A stretch of 64,000 bases of DNA from Arenibacterium halophilum (GTDB lineage: Bacteria > Pseudomonadota > Alphaproteobacteria > Rhodobacterales > Rhodobacteraceae), in contig NZ_VCPC01000001.1 of assembly GCF_005938225.1 (NCBI RefSeq), forward strand, positions 682,001-746,000, given 5' to 3'. The translations under genes were made by a program, and so were the position numbers. The notes under the pieces are model-generated. The model ran no database searches. It was not told the origin of the DNA and saw only the letters and a list, made by a program, of their open reading frames with translations. Positions 1-9,024 of this stretch are shown in pieces; position 1 is the stretch's first letter, and each line of letters starts with the position of its first letter.

Positions 1-396
1 GTGCCGCGCGCGGTATCGGAAACCATGCTGTCAATCGGTGACGACCCGATCACGCTGATCCTGATGATTGCCGTCATCTACATCCTGATGGGCATGTTCA
101 TCGACTCGATCGGGCTGATGCTGCTGACGCTGCCGATCCTGATGCCGCTGCTGGCGGCGGCCGATGTCAACATGATCTGGTTCGGCATCATCGTCATCAA
201 GCTGCTGGAGATCGGGCTGATCACGCCGCCGGTGGGCTTGAATGTCTATGTCATCAATTCCGCGCTGCGCGGGCAGGTTCCGCTGCCCACCATCTTTCGT
301 GGCGCGCTCTGGTTCATGGCGATGGACGTACTGACCATCGTGATCCTGGTCGCGTTCCCCGCGATCACACTCTGGCTGCCAAGCCTCATGAAATGA
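1..396 (+). CDS. dctM: TRAP transporter large permease, C-terminal part (5' end outside window)
   Basis: Carboxyl-terminal 131 residues of a DctM-type large membrane subunit, which forms the Na+-coupled transport channel of a tripartite ATP-independent periplasmic transporter. The frame is open to the left window edge, so the gene is cut by the window. Three hydrophobic stretches are visible (about residues 17-52, 58-87 and 100-128). The family signature ITPPVGLNVYV lies near residues 75-85. The binding-protein gene follows after 22 bases with a good ribosome site (GGAGAGGAG), so the two are one operon; the small permease DctQ is presumably upstream of the window. Substrate cannot be told from this subunit. 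Confidence 0.93.
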   Translation: MPRAVSETMLSIGDDPITLILMIAVIYILMGMFIDSIGLMLLTLPILMPLLAAADVNMIWFGIIVIKLLEIGLITPPVGLNVYVINSALRGQVPLPTIFRGALWFMAMDVLTIVILVAFPAITLWLPSLMK

Positions 397-418
397 AAAA
401 TGGGAGAGGAGACCTGAA

Positions 419-1558
419 ATGAAACCCAACCTTCGTACGAAACTTGCCGCTTCGGCCGCGGCGATTGCCCTGGCCTGTACTGCGGGCAGCGCATCGGCAC
501 AGCAGATGCTGTCAACCTGGCTGGAACCCAACCACATCATCACCATCGAAGGCCACCAGGGCTGGGCCGAGCTGGTGAAGGAAGCCACCAACGGCGAGAT
601 CGATTTCGAAGTCTTCGTCGGCGGCGCGCTGATCCCGGCGAAATCGACGATGCAGGGCACCGCTGACGGCCTTGCGCAGGTTGGCTTTCACACCGCCACC
701 TATACGCCCACCGATCTGCCCGTTGCCAACGCACTGGCCGACATGGGCTTTGAAACGCCCGACGCCTATGTCATGTCCTTCGCCTTTGGCGATTTCATGA
801 TGAACGACGAAGAAGGCTATAACGACTGGCGCAAGAACGGCGTGATCTTTGGCGGCAGCTATTCCACCCCGATCTACTATTTCATCTGCCGCGAGCCGGT
901 GAAAACGCTGGAAGACATCCAGGGCAAGCGCGTGCGGATGCCCGGTGGCGGCTGGGCCCGCTTCGGTCAGGAAATCGGCGTGGTCGGCGTGAACGTGCCC
1001 TCTTCTGAAATCTACACGGCCTTTGAACGCGGCTCGGTCGATTGTACCGCATCCGACCCCACGCACCTGACCTCGGGCGCGACGCTTCAGGAAGTTGCCA
1101 AATCGGTGACCCTGCTGAAGATGAGCCCGTTCTACGCCGGTGTGACCTATGCCTATAACCCGACCTTCTGGCAGGGCTTGAGCGAAGAGCAGCGCCGCAC
1201 CCTGTTCGACCAGTCGGCGCTGGCGATGGCGCGGATGCAGATCACCTATGACAAGGCGGTCGAATCCTCGCTGGAAGAAGCCAAGGCCAACGGCATCGAA
1301 ATGGTCGAGCCTGACGCCAGCCTGCAATCAGCCTATGACGACTGGGTAGCCGGTGGCGTGGGCGGCATGGCCGACATCGCGAAAGACACCCACGGCATCG
1401 ACGACCCCGAAGCCCTTTATAGCCGCTTCCGCGAATATGTCGCCAAGTGGGAAGGCCTGCTGGACGGCGTCGACCGCCACGACGAAGAGGCGATCGCCGG
1501 TCTGATCCGCGAAAACCTGTTCGATCCGATCGACGTCGCAACCTACGGGATCGACTGA
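419..1558 (+). CDS. dctP: TRAP transporter periplasmic substrate-binding protein, DctP family
   Basis: A 379-residue extracytoplasmic solute receptor that hands substrate to the TRAP permease encoded just upstream. It starts with a Sec signal peptide (basic MKPNLRTK, an alanine-rich core, likely cleavage after ASA near residue 27). The central section around residues 160-220 (KRVRMPGGGW, then VPSSEIYTAFERGSVDC) matches the DctP fold region that holds the ligand carboxylate. At 379 residues it is somewhat longer than the classical C4-dicarboxylate binding proteins (about 330). A strong terminator follows the stop, so expression of the transporter can be separated from that of the dehydrogenases downstream. 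Ligand unknown. Confidence 0.93.
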   Translation: MKPNLRTKLAASAAAIALACTAGSASAQQMLSTWLEPNHIITIEGHQGWAELVKEATNGEIDFEVFVGGALIPAKSTMQGTADGLAQVGFHTATYTPTDLPVANALADMGFETPDAYVMSFAFGDFMMNDEEGYNDWRKNGVIFGGSYSTPIYYFICREPVKTLEDIQGKRVRMPGGGWARFGQEIGVVGVNVPSSEIYTAFERGSVDCTASDPTHLTSGATLQEVAKSVTLLKMSPFYAGVTYAYNPTFWQGLSEEQRRTLFDQSALAMARMQITYDKAVESSLEEAKANGIEMVEPDASLQSAYDDWVAGGVGGMADIAKDTHGIDDPEALYSRFREYVAKWEGLLDGVDRHDEEAIAGLIRENLFDPIDVATYGID

Positions 1559-1604
1559 TCCTGACGGCGGCCGCGCCGTCCCTCGCGGGGCGGCCGCACA
1601 ATGG

Positions 1605-1634
1605 GCGGGGGCATGCCTTCCTGCCCCCGCTTTT
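1605..1634 (+). terminator. Intrinsic terminator after the TRAP transporter genes
   Basis: Perfect 9-base stem GCGGGGGCA (1605-1613) and TGCCCCCGC (1622-1630) with an 8-base loop, followed directly by TTTT (1631-1634). It lies 46 bases after the dctP stop. It also argues against an upstream start for the next gene, because an ATG at 1601 would lie inside the hairpin. Confidence 0.85.
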
Positions 1635-1663
1635 GCAAATCGCAGCTGAAAGACCTGACAGAC

Positions 1664-2398
1664 ATGACTGGCGAGAACAGAAAAACGGCCCTTGTCACCG
1701 GCGCGGTCGGTGGGATTGGTCTGGCAACCGCGCGGCGATTGGCCGAAGACGGCTTCCACGTCGTGATGACCGATATGGACGAGGCGCGGCTGACGGCCGC
1801 GGCCAAAACCGTCGAAGGCTCGGTTCAGGTGCTGCGCGCCGATCTGGGCAACGCGGATGACCGTGCCGCGCTGATCGACGCCTGCGGCCCGCTATTCGCG
1901 CTGGTCAACAACGCGGGCATCTTCTCGGCCAAACCGGCGCTGGAGCTGACCGGCGACGATTTCCGCAAGATGTATGAAATCAACACCGTGGCGCTGTTCG
2001 AACTCTGCCGCGCCGCCGCGCTGAAGATGCGCGAAACAGGCGGCGGGCGGATCGTCAACATCTCCTCGCGCTCGTTCCTTGGCGGGCCGAACGTGGCGCA
2101 TTACGCCGCCTCGAAAGGCGCGGTTGTGGCGCTGACCCGGTGCCTTTCGCTTGAGCTGGCGGGCGACAACATCCTTGTGAACTCCGTCGCCCCCGGGGTG
2201 ATCGACACCGACATCCTGAAAGGCTGGGATGACGAGGAACGCGCGAAACTCGCATCTTATCAGCCAGTTGGCCGGATCGGGCAGCCCTCGGACGTGGCCA
2301 ATATCGTGTCCATGCTGGCCAGCCCGCGCACCGATTACATCACCGGTCAGGTGATCGTGGTGGATGGGGGCCGCTCTGTCGGAGGTGGCAATGTCTGA
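1664..2398 (+). CDS. SDR family NAD(P)-dependent oxidoreductase
   Basis: Classical short-chain dehydrogenase of 244 residues, oxidising or reducing a hydroxyl/keto group with a nicotinamide cofactor. Visible motifs are the cofactor loop TGAVGGIG (12-19), an aspartate after the second strand (D37, usually NAD rather than NADP), NNAG (82-85), the catalytic Ser near 134-135 and Tyr147-x3-Lys151. I chose the ATG at 1664 because an in-frame ATG at 1601 falls in the terminator hairpin and would add a non-SDR leader. It overlaps the next SDR gene by 8 bases, so the two are translationally coupled. Substrate unknown; context suggests a secondary alcohol brought in by the TRAP system. Confidence 0.92.
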   Translation: MTGENRKTALVTGAVGGIGLATARRLAEDGFHVVMTDMDEARLTAAAKTVEGSVQVLRADLGNADDRAALIDACGPLFALVNNAGIFSAKPALELTGDDFRKMYEINTVALFELCRAAALKMRETGGGRIVNISSRSFLGGPNVAHYAASKGAVVALTRCLSLELAGDNILVNSVAPGVIDTDILKGWDDEERAKLASYQPVGRIGQPSDVANIVSMLASPRTDYITGQVIVVDGGRSVGGGNV

Positions 2399-3182
2399 GC
2401 CTGATCGCATTGACGGCGTGGCCGTTGTCACCGGGGCGGCCAATGGCATCGGCCTTGCCACCGCTCGCCTGCTGGCCGCGCGCGGCGCCCATATGGTGCT
2501 GGCCGACATGAACGAGGCGGCGCTTGCCGCCCTGCCCGACTCCGAATTCGGGAACCGTGTCGCCGCGCGCGTCGTGGGCGACATGACCGCCCCGGACACG
2601 CCTGCACGCATTGCCCGGGCCGTCGCTGACAGCGGACTGCCCTGGGCCGTGCTGGTCAACAACGCCGGGATCGCCGCCGCGCCAAGCATCATGGACACCG
2701 AGGATGACCGGCTGGACCGTTACCTTGACGTGAACGCCGCCGCCGTATTCCGCATGTGCCGCGCCGCACTGCCGGTGATGCGCGCGCAGGGCGGCGGGGC
2801 GATCATCAACATCTCGTCCGTATTCGGCCTGACCGGGGTGGGCGGCAGTTCCGTCTACGCCATGACCAAGGGCGCGGTGGCGGCGCTGACGGTGCAGCTG
2901 TCCTGCGAATTCGGGCGCGACGGCATCCGCGTGAACGGGATCGCGCCGGGGTTGATCGACACGCCCCTGACCCGCGAACGCATTGAAACCGGGGCCTATT
3001 TCCAGAAAACCATGCTGGAGGGCACGCCGCTGGCCCGCGCTGGCCGCCCCGAGGAAGTGGCAGAGGCCATCGCCTTTCTTGCCAGTCCGCGCGCCGGTTT
3101 CATCACCGGAGAGGTGCTGAAAGTCGATGGCGGCTGGCTGAACGGGCGCATCCTGCCCCCCCCGCGCGAGCCTGTGGCATGA
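2391..3182 (+). CDS. SDR family NAD(P)-dependent oxidoreductase (second copy)
   Basis: A second classical SDR, 263 residues, with TGAANGIG (14-21), an acidic D39 suggesting NAD, NNAG (90-93), Ser143 and Tyr156-x3-Lys160. It is clearly related in layout to the preceding SDR but diverged, so the pair probably catalyses two different oxidations rather than being a recent duplication. Start ATG at 2391 overlaps the previous stop by 8 bases, with GGAGGTGG just upstream; its own stop overlaps the flavoprotein start (ATGA). This tight coupling of three oxidoreductases indicates one catabolic operon. Confidence 0.92.
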   Translation: MSEPDRIDGVAVVTGAANGIGLATARLLAARGAHMVLADMNEAALAALPDSEFGNRVAARVVGDMTAPDTPARIARAVADSGLPWAVLVNNAGIAAAPSIMDTEDDRLDRYLDVNAAAVFRMCRAALPVMRAQGGGAIINISSVFGLTGVGGSSVYAMTKGAVAALTVQLSCEFGRDGIRVNGIAPGLIDTPLTRERIETGAYFQKTMLEGTPLARAGRPEEVAEAIAFLASPRAGFITGEVLKVDGGWLNGRILPPPREPVA

Positions 3183-4885
3183 GCGATCTGCCCGACTCCG
3201 CCGACGTGATCGTCGTCGGCACCGGCGCGGCGGGAATGTGTGCCGCGATCCGCCTGCACAAGCTGGGCCTTGCGCCGATCCTGATTGAAAAGACGGCTTT
3301 TTTCGGCGGTTCCACCGCTGTCTCTGGTGGCGCGGTCTGGATTCCCGACAATCCCCATTCCGAGGAGGTGGGCCGCCCCGACACGCGCGAGGCCGCACGC
3401 ACTTATCTGGAAGGCGAGATCGGCAACCGGATGAACGGCCCTCTCGTCGATGCTTTCCTCGACACCGGCCCCGACGTGGTGCGGTTCCTGGAAGCCGAGA
3501 CCGCCGTGAAATTCGCCGCCCGCGCGCTGGGACCCGATTACCATTCGGACAGGCCCGGTGCCTCGCTGGGGGGGCGGGTGATGGACCCGCTGGATTACGA
3601 CGCGCGAGAGCTGGGTGCCGCCCTGCCCCGCCTGCGCCATCCCATCCCCGAGTTCACCATTCTTGGCGGCATGATGGTGGGCCGGGCCGATCTGGGCCTG
3701 CTGCCGAAAATGCACCGCTCGGGCAAGGCCTTTGCCCATGCGCTGCGCGTGGTGCTACGCCACGGGTCCGACCTGCTGCGCTTTCGCCGGGGCACGCGTT
3801 CGGTTCTTGGCAACGCGCTGGCAGCGCGGCTGGGCAAGACGGTGCATGATCTGGGCATTCCCATCTACTATGACACCGCGCTGGTCCGGCTGAAGCAGGA
3901 CGATGGCCGCGTCACCGGCGTGACGGTGCGCCATGCAGGCGCCGAGCTCAGCATCGCGGCGCGGCACGGTGTTATCCTTGCCTCGGGCGGGTTCCCGCAG
4001 AATGATACGATGCGCGCGGATGTCATGGCCCATGCCAGCCGTGGCCCGCATTATTCGATGTCGCCCGAGGACAACACAGGCGACAGCCAGCGCGCCGCCA
4101 CACTGCTGGGCGCAAGCCAGGGCGGAAACAACCTGCACCCGGCCTTCTGGACGCCGGTTTCGCGGCTGAAACGCGCGGATGGAACCACCGTGCCCTTCCC
4201 GCATCTGTTCCTGGATCGGGCCAAACCCGGGTTGATCGCTGTGACCGACCGCGGCGGACGGTTTGTGAATGAAAGCGCATCCTACCACGATTTCGTGGCC
4301 GGAATGCTCGAAGCGATGGAAGGAGGCGCACGCGAATTTCGTCTGATCTGCGACCACCGGTTCATCCGCCGCTACGGGCTGGGCGCCGTTCGGCCCTTCC
4401 CCGGGCGACTGAAGCCGTTCATCGACAGCGGTTATGTCATACGCGCCGCCACCATCGCCGAGCTGGCACGCAAAACGAACCTGCCGGCGCAGGCGCTGGC
4501 CGATACACTGGCGCGGTACAATGCCGATGCGGCGCGCGGCACCGACAGCGCGTTTGGCAAGGGCGGCACCGATTACAACCGTTACCTTGGCGACCCGGAA
4601 AACCAGCCCAATCCCTGCCTGCGCCCGATCGAGCAGGGGCCGTTTTATGCGTTGTCGATCTACCCCGGCGATATCGGCACCAGTATCGGGCTGGAAACCG
4701 ATGCAACTGCACGGGTGCTGGGCGCCGATGGCACGCCCATCGGCAACCTGTATGCCGCCGGCAACGACATGAATTCGATCATGGCCGGGTCTTACCCCGG
4801 GCCAGGCATCACACTGGGCCCCGCGCTGACCTTTGGCTATATCGCGGCCAATGCGATTGCCGAGGCGGCAAAATCCACGCCCTAG
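3179..4885 (+). CDS. FAD-dependent dehydrogenase, KstD/fumarate-reductase-flavoprotein family
   Basis: A 568-residue flavoprotein of the FAD_binding_2 family. The N-terminus has the dinucleotide fold GTGAAGM (14-20) with acidic E37 and the flavin-contact segment GGSTAVSGG (43-51). The C-terminus has the FAD-closing stretch [17 protein letters not shown] followed by [11 protein letters not shown], typical of 3-ketosteroid delta-1-dehydrogenase-like enzymes that desaturate a ring carbon-carbon bond next to a ketone. The start overlaps the upstream SDR stop by 4 bases. With two SDRs it could form an alcohol-to-ketone-to-enone series; that is inference, and the true substrate (steroid, terpenoid or another cyclic ketone) cannot be read from sequence. 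The opposing regulator gene ends only 6 bases away. Confidence 0.87.
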   Translation: MSDLPDSADVIVVGTGAAGMCAAIRLHKLGLAPILIEKTAFFGGSTAVSGGAVWIPDNPHSEEVGRPDTREAARTYLEGEIGNRMNGPLVDAFLDTGPDVVRFLEAETAVKFAARALGPDYHSDRPGASLGGRVMDPLDYDARELGAALPRLRHPIPEFTILGGMMVGRADLGLLPKMHRSGKAFAHALRVVLRHGSDLLRFRRGTRSVLGNALAARLGKTVHDLGIPIYYDTALVRLKQDDGRVTGVTVRHAGAELSIAARHGVILASGGFPQNDTMRADVMAHASRGPHYSMSPEDNTGDSQRAATLLGASQGGNNLHPAFWTPVSRLKRADGTTVPFPHLFLDRAKPGLIAVTDRGGRFVNESASYHDFVAGMLEAMEGGAREFRLICDHRFIRRYGLGAVRPFPGRLKPFIDSGYVIRAATIAELARKTNLPAQALADTLARYNADAARGTDSAFGKGGTDYNRYLGDPENQPNPCLRPIEQGPFYALSIYPGDIGTSIGLETDATARVLGADGTPIGNLYAAGNDMNSIMAGSYPGPGITLGPALTFGYIAANAIAEAAKSTP

Positions 4886-4891
4886 CCCCCG

Positions 4892-5491
4892 TCAAAAAAT
4901 CCGCCGGTCGCGGGCGATCATCGCCGCCTGCGTCCGGTTGCGCGCCTCCAGTTTGCGGCACAACGTCTTGACGTGCAGCTTGATCGTCACCTCTTGCAGG
5001 CCCAGATCGCGGGCGATTTCCTTGTTCGACTTGCCCTCGCACAGCCCGCGCAGAACCGATGTTTCCCGTTCTGTCAGATCAGGTGCCGCATCGTCGCCCT
5101 GCACCATCAGATCGTGCGGCACATACACCTCTCCGGCGGCCATGAAGCGGATCGCGCTGACCATCGACCGTGACGCCAGTGTTTTGGGCACAAAGCCCGC
5201 CGCGCCCGCCGCGATGGAGTCGGCCGCCATCGTGGCCGTGGCCGTGCCCGACAAAATCGCGACAGGGCAATCGCCCACCGCCGATTTCATCCGCGACAGT
5301 CCCGTCAGCCCGTTCATTCCAGGCATCTCGTAATCCAGCAACACCAGATCAAACCCATCCCTGGTCCGGGTTTCGACCAACGCACCGTCCAGATCCTCGG
5401 CGCAGACAACCTCGCCCACGCCCGCGCCCTGCAGGAACATCGCGATGGTTTCGCGAACCAGCCCGTGATCGTCGGCCAGAAGAATCCGCAT
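4892..5491 (-). CDS. NarL/LuxR-type response regulator
   Basis: A 199-residue two-domain regulator: receiver (about 1-118) with acidic pocket D7/D8, phospho-acceptor D53 and K103, then a LuxR-type helix-turn-helix from about 135 onward (LTERETSVLRGLCEGKSNKEIA). It should be phosphorylated by a histidine kinase, most simply the one at 6317-8638, and bind DNA as a dimer. It is 70 bases downstream of the FixJ-type regulator on the same strand and converges on the flavoprotein gene. Two output regulators beside one kinase is notable. Confidence 0.93.
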   Translation of the reverse strand: MRILLADDHGLVRETIAMFLQGAGVGEVVCAEDLDGALVETRTRDGFDLVLLDYEMPGMNGLTGLSRMKSAVGDCPVAILSGTATATMAADSIAAGAAGFVPKTLASRSMVSAIRFMAAGEVYVPHDLMVQGDDAAPDLTERETSVLRGLCEGKSNKEIARDLGLQEVTIKLHVKTLCRKLEARNRTQAAMIARDRRIF

Positions 5492-5561
5492 GACTTTGCC
5501 CCGATGCGACCCGGCCCCAGACTAGACAGCAAAATCCGCACAAATCCTTAATGCGCACCGA

Positions 5562-6200
5562 TCAGGTGCGGCCCGGCTCGCTCTGCTTGAGCTTGCCGAC
5601 CAGATCGACCAGTTCCACGACCGAGCGCACCTGAAGTTTCTCGAGGATACGCGCGCGATGGTGGTCGATGGTGCGCGGGCTGATGCCCAGCGAATTGGCG
5701 ATATCCTTGCTGGAGGCTTCGGCCGGGTGGGCAAGGATATGATCGACGATTTCCTTTTCGCGCGCCGTTAGCCTGCCAATCCGGGCGTGGATGTCGTTGC
5801 GCAGCCCGCGTGCGGATTGATGAGCGCGCGCAATGTCGAACGCCGCTTCGATCCGCTCGACAAGCACCGACTGGCGAAATGGCTTCTCCAGAAAATCAAC
5901 CGCGCCGCCCTTCATCGCTTGTACCGATTCCGGAACACCTCCGTGGCCGGTGATAAAGATCACCGCCAGCGGCAGATCGCGGCGCGTCAACAACGCCTGA
6001 AGTTCCAGCCCGTTCATCTCGGGCATCCCGTAATCCAGAATCAGGCAGGCGGCCTGTTCGCCGTCATAGGCGTCCAGAAATTCGGCGGCCGAGGCGAAAC
6101 ATTCCACGTCGAACCCGCGCTGACCAAGACCCCGGGACAGGGATGTGCGTATATCCTGATCGTCATCGACAACGTACACCGGTGGTCTTTGATCATTCAT
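5562..6200 (-). CDS. FixJ-family response regulator
   Basis: A 212-residue response regulator. The receiver contains D12-D14, phospho-acceptor D56 and K106 in the FLEKPF motif typical of FixJ/TodT/TtrR types. The C-terminal LuxR/FixJ HTH (LTAREKEIVDHILAHP, then SPRTIDHHRARI) covers about residues 140-205. I prefer the ATG at 6200 (MNDQRPPVYVVDDD) over one 27 bases upstream, since the receiver begins immediately after it. It lies downstream of the Cache/PAS kinase on the same strand (116 bases between) and is the most likely cognate partner. Confidence 0.92.
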   Translation of the reverse strand: MNDQRPPVYVVDDDQDIRTSLSRGLGQRGFDVECFASAAEFLDAYDGEQAACLILDYGMPEMNGLELQALLTRRDLPLAVIFITGHGGVPESVQAMKGGAVDFLEKPFRQSVLVERIEAAFDIARAHQSARGLRNDIHARIGRLTAREKEIVDHILAHPAEASSKDIANSLGISPRTIDHHRARILEKLQVRSVVELVDLVGKLKQSEPGRT

Positions 6201-6316
6201 CCGCAGGCCATCACCCTGTTTTTCCATGCCCAGCCTAGCAGCAAGGGCCGGGAATGGTCACACCAAAAACGGACCAACCTTGTCAATACCTGCAAAAACG
6301 CAGCGTTCCAAAACTG

Positions 6317-8638
6317 TCAGGATGACAAACCTGACGTTGCCACATCAATCGTAAAGACAAACCGCGCCCCACCCTCGACCACCGGTTCATGCCAAAGCCG
6401 ACCGCCGTTCGAGGCAAGGATCGAGCGGCAGATCGACAACCCAAGCCCAAGCCCGCTGGCCTTCGTGGTTTCAAAATCAGTGAACAGGCTGATGTCAGGA
6501 TCGACCCCGGGGCCCGTGTCGGTGACGGCAACGTGCACTTGTTCGCCTTCGACGCGCGCTGTCACGACGATGCTGCGGCTGTCCCCACCGGCCTCTGCCA
6601 CCGCCTCGATCGCGTTGCGCAGAAGGTTCACCAGCACCTGCGCGATCTGGATCCGGTTGGCGTTGACCTGCGGCAGCGCGCCCAGATCGGCGCTGATCTT
6701 TACATCGGCGGCGCGCGCCTCTGCCACCACAAGACGGGTGGTCTGGGTCACCAGCTCGGGCAGATCAAAATCACTTCGAATGCCTTCGTCGCGGCGGATA
6801 AAGCTGCGCAGCGCCTTGATGATTTCGCCCGCGCGCATGGATTGTTCGGCGATTTCTTCCAGCATCACGCGCAGATCGGGATCAGCACCCGCCATTTGAT
6901 CAACCGCATAAAGCGCACTGTCGGCATTCTGGGTGATCGCAGTCAGCGGCTGGTTCAACTCATGCGCAAGACCCGCCGCTACCTGCCCCATGGTGTGATC
7001 GCGCGACAGGTTCGACAGGTCCTTGTTCAACTCGGCGATCTGGTCCTCGCTCAGCTTGGCCTGGGTGATGTCATCCATCGTCAGCACAAGATGCAGCGGT
7101 TTGCCTTCCTGATTGAGGATCTGGATCGCGTTGACCGAGGCCCAGATCACCGACCCGTTGCGACGCACGCAGCGAATATCGCGCGCAATCTCGCGGGTAC
7201 TGCCATCGGTATCGCGCGCCACGATCAGGGCGCGGCGGTCCTCGGGGTGGGCGACATCGGAAAACGTCATCCCCTCAAGCTCGGAGGCCGAATAGCCGGT
7301 GATGCGACAGAACTTGCGATTCACCCTCAGGAACCGTTCGCTTTCAGGATCGATCTGGGCCATCCCGCGCGACGACAGCGCAAAGGTGCGTCCGTACTCC
7401 ATCTCGGTCTCGCGCCGCGCCGCGATCTGCTGCATCAGCGTCTGGTTGGCGTTTTCCAGCTCCTGATAAGTCTTGGGCAGCGGGTCGCCTGGATCCAGCT
7501 CGCCCTGAGAAATCAGGGCCGAGCGCACGGCAAAGGCGCGCACGGGCTTATAGATGAAATTGGCCAGCAACAGGCCAAATACGCCGGTCACCGCCGCCAC
7601 CACCGCCGCGATCCAGATGTTCACAAGCCGGTTTTCCTTGATCACCTGCGTAAAATCGCTCTCCAGCGCATAGGCGGCAATGGTCCACGGCAGCTTGTCA
7701 CTGATCGGCGGCATCACCACCGAAACATAGGTTTCGCCATCGTAGGTGAATTGCGACAGGGTTTCCCCCTCAACCTGTGCGCGTCCCCCCTGCATCAGTC
7801 CCGAAAACGCCGCCCGGGCGATGGGGTCTTCGAATTCCGCGATATTTACAAACCGCAACGTGCCATCGGCGTCTCGGGTTTTCAGAAAATCCTTGTTCGG
7901 GTGGGCGATCACATCGCCATTTTCGTGGATGATCATGGCCCGGCCCGTCGCCCCGATGCGCAGACGGGCCAGGAAATCGGAAATGTCGCTGATCTCGATA
8001 TCCACGCCAACGATACCGCGAATGGCATCAGGGCCATCCAGCACGGGCGAGGCCAGCGTGATTCCGGGCTGCTGCGACGAGAAAAAGATATAGGGATCGG
8101 TCCAGATCGTGGTCAGCCTGTCGCGGGCGCGGGTGTACCACGGCCGCGTTCGCGGATCATAGGTATCGTCGGGATCCCAGCGCCGCTCGATCACGCGGTA
8201 GTTCTCGTCCCGCCAGATCAACTCGGTGGTGCGCAACTCGCCGTCGGTGCGGATGATCTTGGTCCGGAACGGCCCCGGCCCGTCCGAGCGCATGACATAG
8301 ACAAAGCCGCCATCCTCGTCGCCGTGATACACGCCAGCAAATTGCGGGGCGAGCAGAAGCTGTTGAAACAGCAGCTGTTCCAGCAATTCCGGCACGTCGC
8401 TGGCAATCACCCGGTCCTGCGCCAGCCGCGCCGACAGTTCCGCCGCGCCGCGTGCGGGGCCAAGGAAACCGCGCGAATGTTCGATAGTGTTGGTGCCGAC
8501 GTCGCTCAGCAATTCGCGGGCGTGATCCAGAAGCGCGCGTTCCGAGGTCAGGAAAGACGAAAACACAACCGCCAGAACCGCGATGAACTGCAGCCCGGCC
8601 AGGCCGATCGCCAGCAATGCCCCAAGCGAATTGCGCAT
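6317..8638 (-). CDS. Sensor histidine kinase with extracytoplasmic Cache domain and PAS domain
   Basis: A 773-residue membrane kinase. Order of parts: TM1 (about 7-29); a periplasmic double-Cache-like sensor (35-330) with the characteristic YDPRTRPWYTRA; TM2 (about 340-362); a short linker; a PAS fold (about 425-535); HisKA with phospho-histidine in AAGLAHELNQPL; and HATPase_c with N-box NLLRNAIEAV, G1 DTGPGV and G2 GLGLGL. Cache sensors commonly bind small organic acids or amines directly. Its position near the TRAP/SDR/flavoprotein operon suggests it senses the imported substrate. It resembles DctB and TodS/TtrS-like kinases; the ligand is not predictable. Confidence 0.93.
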   Translation of the reverse strand: MRNSLGALLAIGLAGLQFIAVLAVVFSSFLTSERALLDHARELLSDVGTNTIEHSRGFLGPARGAAELSARLAQDRVIASDVPELLEQLLFQQLLLAPQFAGVYHGDEDGGFVYVMRSDGPGPFRTKIIRTDGELRTTELIWRDENYRVIERRWDPDDTYDPRTRPWYTRARDRLTTIWTDPYIFFSSQQPGITLASPVLDGPDAIRGIVGVDIEISDISDFLARLRIGATGRAMIIHENGDVIAHPNKDFLKTRDADGTLRFVNIAEFEDPIARAAFSGLMQGGRAQVEGETLSQFTYDGETYVSVVMPPISDKLPWTIAAYALESDFTQVIKENRLVNIWIAAVVAAVTGVFGLLLANFIYKPVRAFAVRSALISQGELDPGDPLPKTYQELENANQTLMQQIAARRETEMEYGRTFALSSRGMAQIDPESERFLRVNRKFCRITGYSASELEGMTFSDVAHPEDRRALIVARDTDGSTREIARDIRCVRRNGSVIWASVNAIQILNQEGKPLHLVLTMDDITQAKLSEDQIAELNKDLSNLSRDHTMGQVAAGLAHELNQPLTAITQNADSALYAVDQMAGADPDLRVMLEEIAEQSMRAGEIIKALRSFIRRDEGIRSDFDLPELVTQTTRLVVAEARAADVKISADLGALPQVNANRIQIAQVLVNLLRNAIEAVAEAGGDSRSIVVTARVEGEQVHVAVTDTGPGVDPDISLFTDFETTKASGLGLGLSICRSILASNGGRLWHEPVVEGGARFVFTIDVATSGLSS

Positions 8639-8893
8639 CCTACCCCATTGTCAAACCCGGTTGACGTTCAGTCCCATATTCCATCCCCTCGGGCAACCGC
8701 GCAGGGCCCTTGGCATATAGGCAATATTACGCAGGCAATCACACGAATTCCATGTGCCCTGCGCCCATGGCACTGTGTTCATGTCGAAATTGGCGCGTGG
8801 TGATGTCCCATCAATGCGTGTTGGAGCGGCGGTTTGAGGGAGTAATTTTGCGGCGCGTGTGAGTGGAGCGCTTATAGAGTTTATAATTTTTAA
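8639..8893. other. Long intergenic stretch without a convincing gene
   Basis: Part of a 386-base gap between the sensor kinase (start 8638, minus) and the serine hydrolase (end 9025, minus). No open frame here has the codon bias of the neighbouring genes. It must carry the kinase promoter on the minus strand. Near its right end is an AT-rich block (8872-8892) containing TATAAT at 8882-8887 and TATAGA at 8873-8878, immediately before a plus-strand terminator. No same-strand gene precedes that terminator, so a small RNA is possible. Confidence 0.5.
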
Positions 8894-8931
8894 CCGGCGC
8901 CGGGAATCCCCACTCGGCGCCGGCCTTTTTT
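8894..8931 (+). terminator. Intrinsic terminator with no upstream plus-strand gene
   Basis: Perfect stem CCGGCGCCG (8894-8902) and CGGCGCCGG (8915-8923), a 12-base loop, then CC and TTTTTT (8926-8931). The T-run lies only on the plus side, so it acts on plus-strand transcripts. The nearest upstream plus-strand gene ends at 4885, which makes this an orphan terminator and a pointer to an unannotated short RNA. Confidence 0.75.
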
Positions 8932-9024
8932 GCTTCATCGCTGAAAGAACCGCCCGGTCGTCCACGGAACCCATGGGTCTTTTCTGCTCACATACTCAAA
9001 ATTCACCCGAATGTCTGTCGCGGA

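Noticed and set aside
6389-8803. An 804-codon plus-strand open frame opposite the sensor kinase
   Set aside because: It is fully antisense to a kinase with complete domains, is rich in Arg/His/Gln/Asp as expected for the reverse frame of a high-GC gene, and has no family motifs.
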